A DNA stretch of 64,000 nt from Paenibacillus sp. GTDB taxonomy: Bacteria; Bacillota; Bacilli; Paenibacillales; NBRC-103111. The notes beneath the pieces were generated by a model. That model saw only the letters and a program-made list of their open reading frames with translations, was not told the DNA's origin and made no database searches. Position numbers and translations under genes: made by a program. Below, in pieces: positions 62,898 to 64,000 of this stretch (position 1 is the first letter of the stretch; every line of letters starts with the position of its first letter). The stretch spans positions 186,001 through 250,000 of the forward strand of contig JAPSLM010000002.1 of the NCBI GenBank assembly GCA_031180825.1, in the 5' to 3' direction.

Positions 62898-64000
62898 ATG
62901 AAATCCATTGCCAAAAAAATCGAGCTGACGCCGCCGCAAATTTTAGTAATCGGCTTTGCGGCGATCATCCTGCTCGGGGCCACCTTGCTTTCCCTGCCGA
63001 TCTCTTCGGCAAGCGGACAACCTACGAGCTTTCTGGACGCGTTGTTCACGGCCACGTCGGCTACTTGCGTAACCGGATTGGTCGTTGTCGATACGGGGAC
63101 TCATTATTCCATGTTCGGCCAAATCGTGATCCTTTCGCTGATTCAAGTGGGCGGCCTCGGCTTTATGACGATGTCGACGTTGTTTGCTTTCGTTCTGAAG
63201 AAACGAATCTCGCTGAAAGAGCGCCTGATCCTGCAGGAAGCGATGAACCAAGGAAGCATGGAAGGGATCGTACGCCTGATCCGGCGCGTTATCGTTTATT
63301 CGCTGACGATCGAATTCACCGCGGCGGTCATTTTCTCCATTCGCTGGTCGTTCGATTTAGGACCAACCAGAGGCATTTATTTCGGTATATTCCATGCGAT
63401 CTCATTCTTTAATAATGCCGGCTTCGATCTATTCGGTTCCGTGGTTGCCCCGTTCACGAGTATTACAACCTATGCGGACGATTGGATTGTCAATATCGTC
63501 TCCATGGCCTTGATCATCCTTGGCGGTATCGGCTTCTTCGTTATGTCCGATGTAATCGATTATAAGAAGCATAAACGGTTATCGCTCCATTCCAAAGTCG
63601 TGCTTTCGGCCACTGCTTTTTTGATCGTGGTTGGGGCGGTTGTCATCTTTATCTTTGAGTTAACGAACCAGAGGACGCTGGGCTCGCTCAATTGGTCGGG
63701 CAAGATCCTTGCATCGTTCTTTCAATCGGTAACCCCGCGGACGGCCGGGGCGAACACGCTCGATATCGCGGAAATGCGCCAGGCTTCGCAGTTTTTTATC
63801 ATCATTCTGATGTTTATCGGGGCTTCGCCGGGGTCGACGGGCGGAGGGATCAAGACGACGACGTTCACGACCCTGATCGGCGCGATGGTTGCGATGATCC
63901 GCGGGAAAGAAGATATCGTGATGTTCCATTACCGGCTCGGCAAGGACCGGATTCTTAAAGCGATTACGCTTACGATGATCGCCTTGTTTCTGGTCATATT
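62898..64000 (+). CDS. ktrB: KtrB/TrkH-type potassium transporter subunit, 3' end outside window
   Basis: The frame is open from ATG 62898 (AGAGGTG upstream) to the window end, 367 codons of the usual 440-450. Repeated pore loops of the KtrB/TrkH family are visible: ATSATCVTGLVV, then FNNAGFDLFGS, TPRTAGANT and GASPGSTGGGIKT, the selectivity-filter glycines. It forms the K+ channel that works with a KtrA-type RCK subunit, not in view. The c-di-AMP riboswitch upstream is the likely control. Confidence 0.93.
   Translation, partial: MKSIAKKIELTPPQILVIGFAAIILLGATLLSLPISSASGQPTSFLDALFTATSATCVTGLVVVDTGTHYSMFGQIVILSLIQVGGLGFMTMSTLFAFVLKKRISLKERLILQEAMNQGSMEGIVRLIRRVIVYSLTIEFTAAVIFSIRWSFDLGPTRGIYFGIFHAISFFNNAGFDLFGSVVAPFTSITTYADDWIVNIVSMALIILGGIGFFVMSDVIDYKKHKRLSLHSKVVLSATAFLIVVGAVVIFIFELTNQRTLGSLNWSGKILASFFQSVTPRTAGANTLDIAEMRQASQFFIIILMFIGASPGSTGGGIKTTTFTTLIGAMVAMIRGKEDIVMFHYRLGKDRILKAITLTMIALFLVI

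Overview
This window looks like a chromosomal segment of a Paenibacillus-like, spore-forming Gram-positive bacterium (Bacillales). The evidence is moderately GC-rich coding sequence, strong AGGAGG-type ribosome binding sites, frequent TTG/GTG starts, sporulation regulators (Sda, a Spo0E-like phosphatase), and Bacillales core genes: dnaB-dnaI, trxA-uvrC, ctaA, hemQ, a YumC-type ferredoxin reductase, type II NADH dehydrogenases, YuzB and a YutJ-like protein. MqnE points to the futalosine route to menaquinone. All names below come from reading protein sequence; no database search was run.

Layout. 1-4.3 kb: end of an asparagine synthetase, a HAD phosphatase, a DUF456 membrane protein and a MOP-type flippase. 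4.4-11.8 kb: cupin; MocR-type regulator divergent from a DMT exporter; uronate-isomerase-like enzyme; DUF2515 protein; lipoprotein with a copper-amine-oxidase-like C-terminal domain. 11.9-13.0 kb: Arc-like repressor and SPFH protein. 13.0-16.5 kb: AT-rich island with a secreted DUF6973-like protein, an IS1182-type remnant, a decayed IS630 copy with intact ends, and a small membrane protein. 16.5-25.7 kb: respiratory and Fe-S block (thioredoxin-like protein, ctaA, UbiD-family decarboxylase, HEPN protein, SDR, NifU scaffold, YuzB, YutJ-like oxidoreductase, mqnE, Spo0E-like, IscA/HesB). 25.8-28.0 kb: GNAT, two XRE regulators, a small unknown gene behind a paired operator, and a MarR regulator. 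28.2-33.7 kb: complete five-gene peptide ABC transporter. 33.8-36.5 kb: small unknowns, including a cyclic-phosphate-processing receiver protein. 36.6-41.1 kb: sda behind DnaA-box-like sites, then an HPr / PRD regulator / IIB / IIC phosphotransferase operon. 41.2-46.4 kb: Fe3+- or organophosphate-type ABC importer with two paralogous binding proteins. 46.7-51.1 kb: ferredoxin-NADP reductase, type II NADH dehydrogenase behind a Rex-like operator, hemQ, YuiB-like protein. 51.8-54.4 kb: dnaB-dnaI. 54.5-57.8 kb: an acquired-looking AraC regulator and two SDR enzymes, the second behind an apparent uORF and terminator leader. 58.0-64.0 kb: YqzM-like peptide, trxA, uvrC, a CPBP protease overlapping uvrC tail to tail, and a ydaO-type (c-di-AMP) riboswitch upstream of a KtrB-type K+ channel gene cut by the window end.

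How it fits together. Several genes serve one respiratory chain: menaquinone synthesis (mqnE, probably the UbiD-family protein), haem supply (hemQ, ctaA), Fe-S assembly (NifU, IscA) and NADH/NADPH oxidation (ndh, YutJ-like, YumC-type). Control elements visible in the DNA include a Rex-type operator, DnaA boxes before sda, a c-di-AMP riboswitch, an XRE operator pair and a candidate attenuator. The least explained parts are the SDR leader (56.55-56.89 kb), the XRE switch (26.6-27.4 kb), the HEPN protein (20.1 kb), the cpRec protein (35.7 kb) and the AT-rich island (13.0-16.5 kb).
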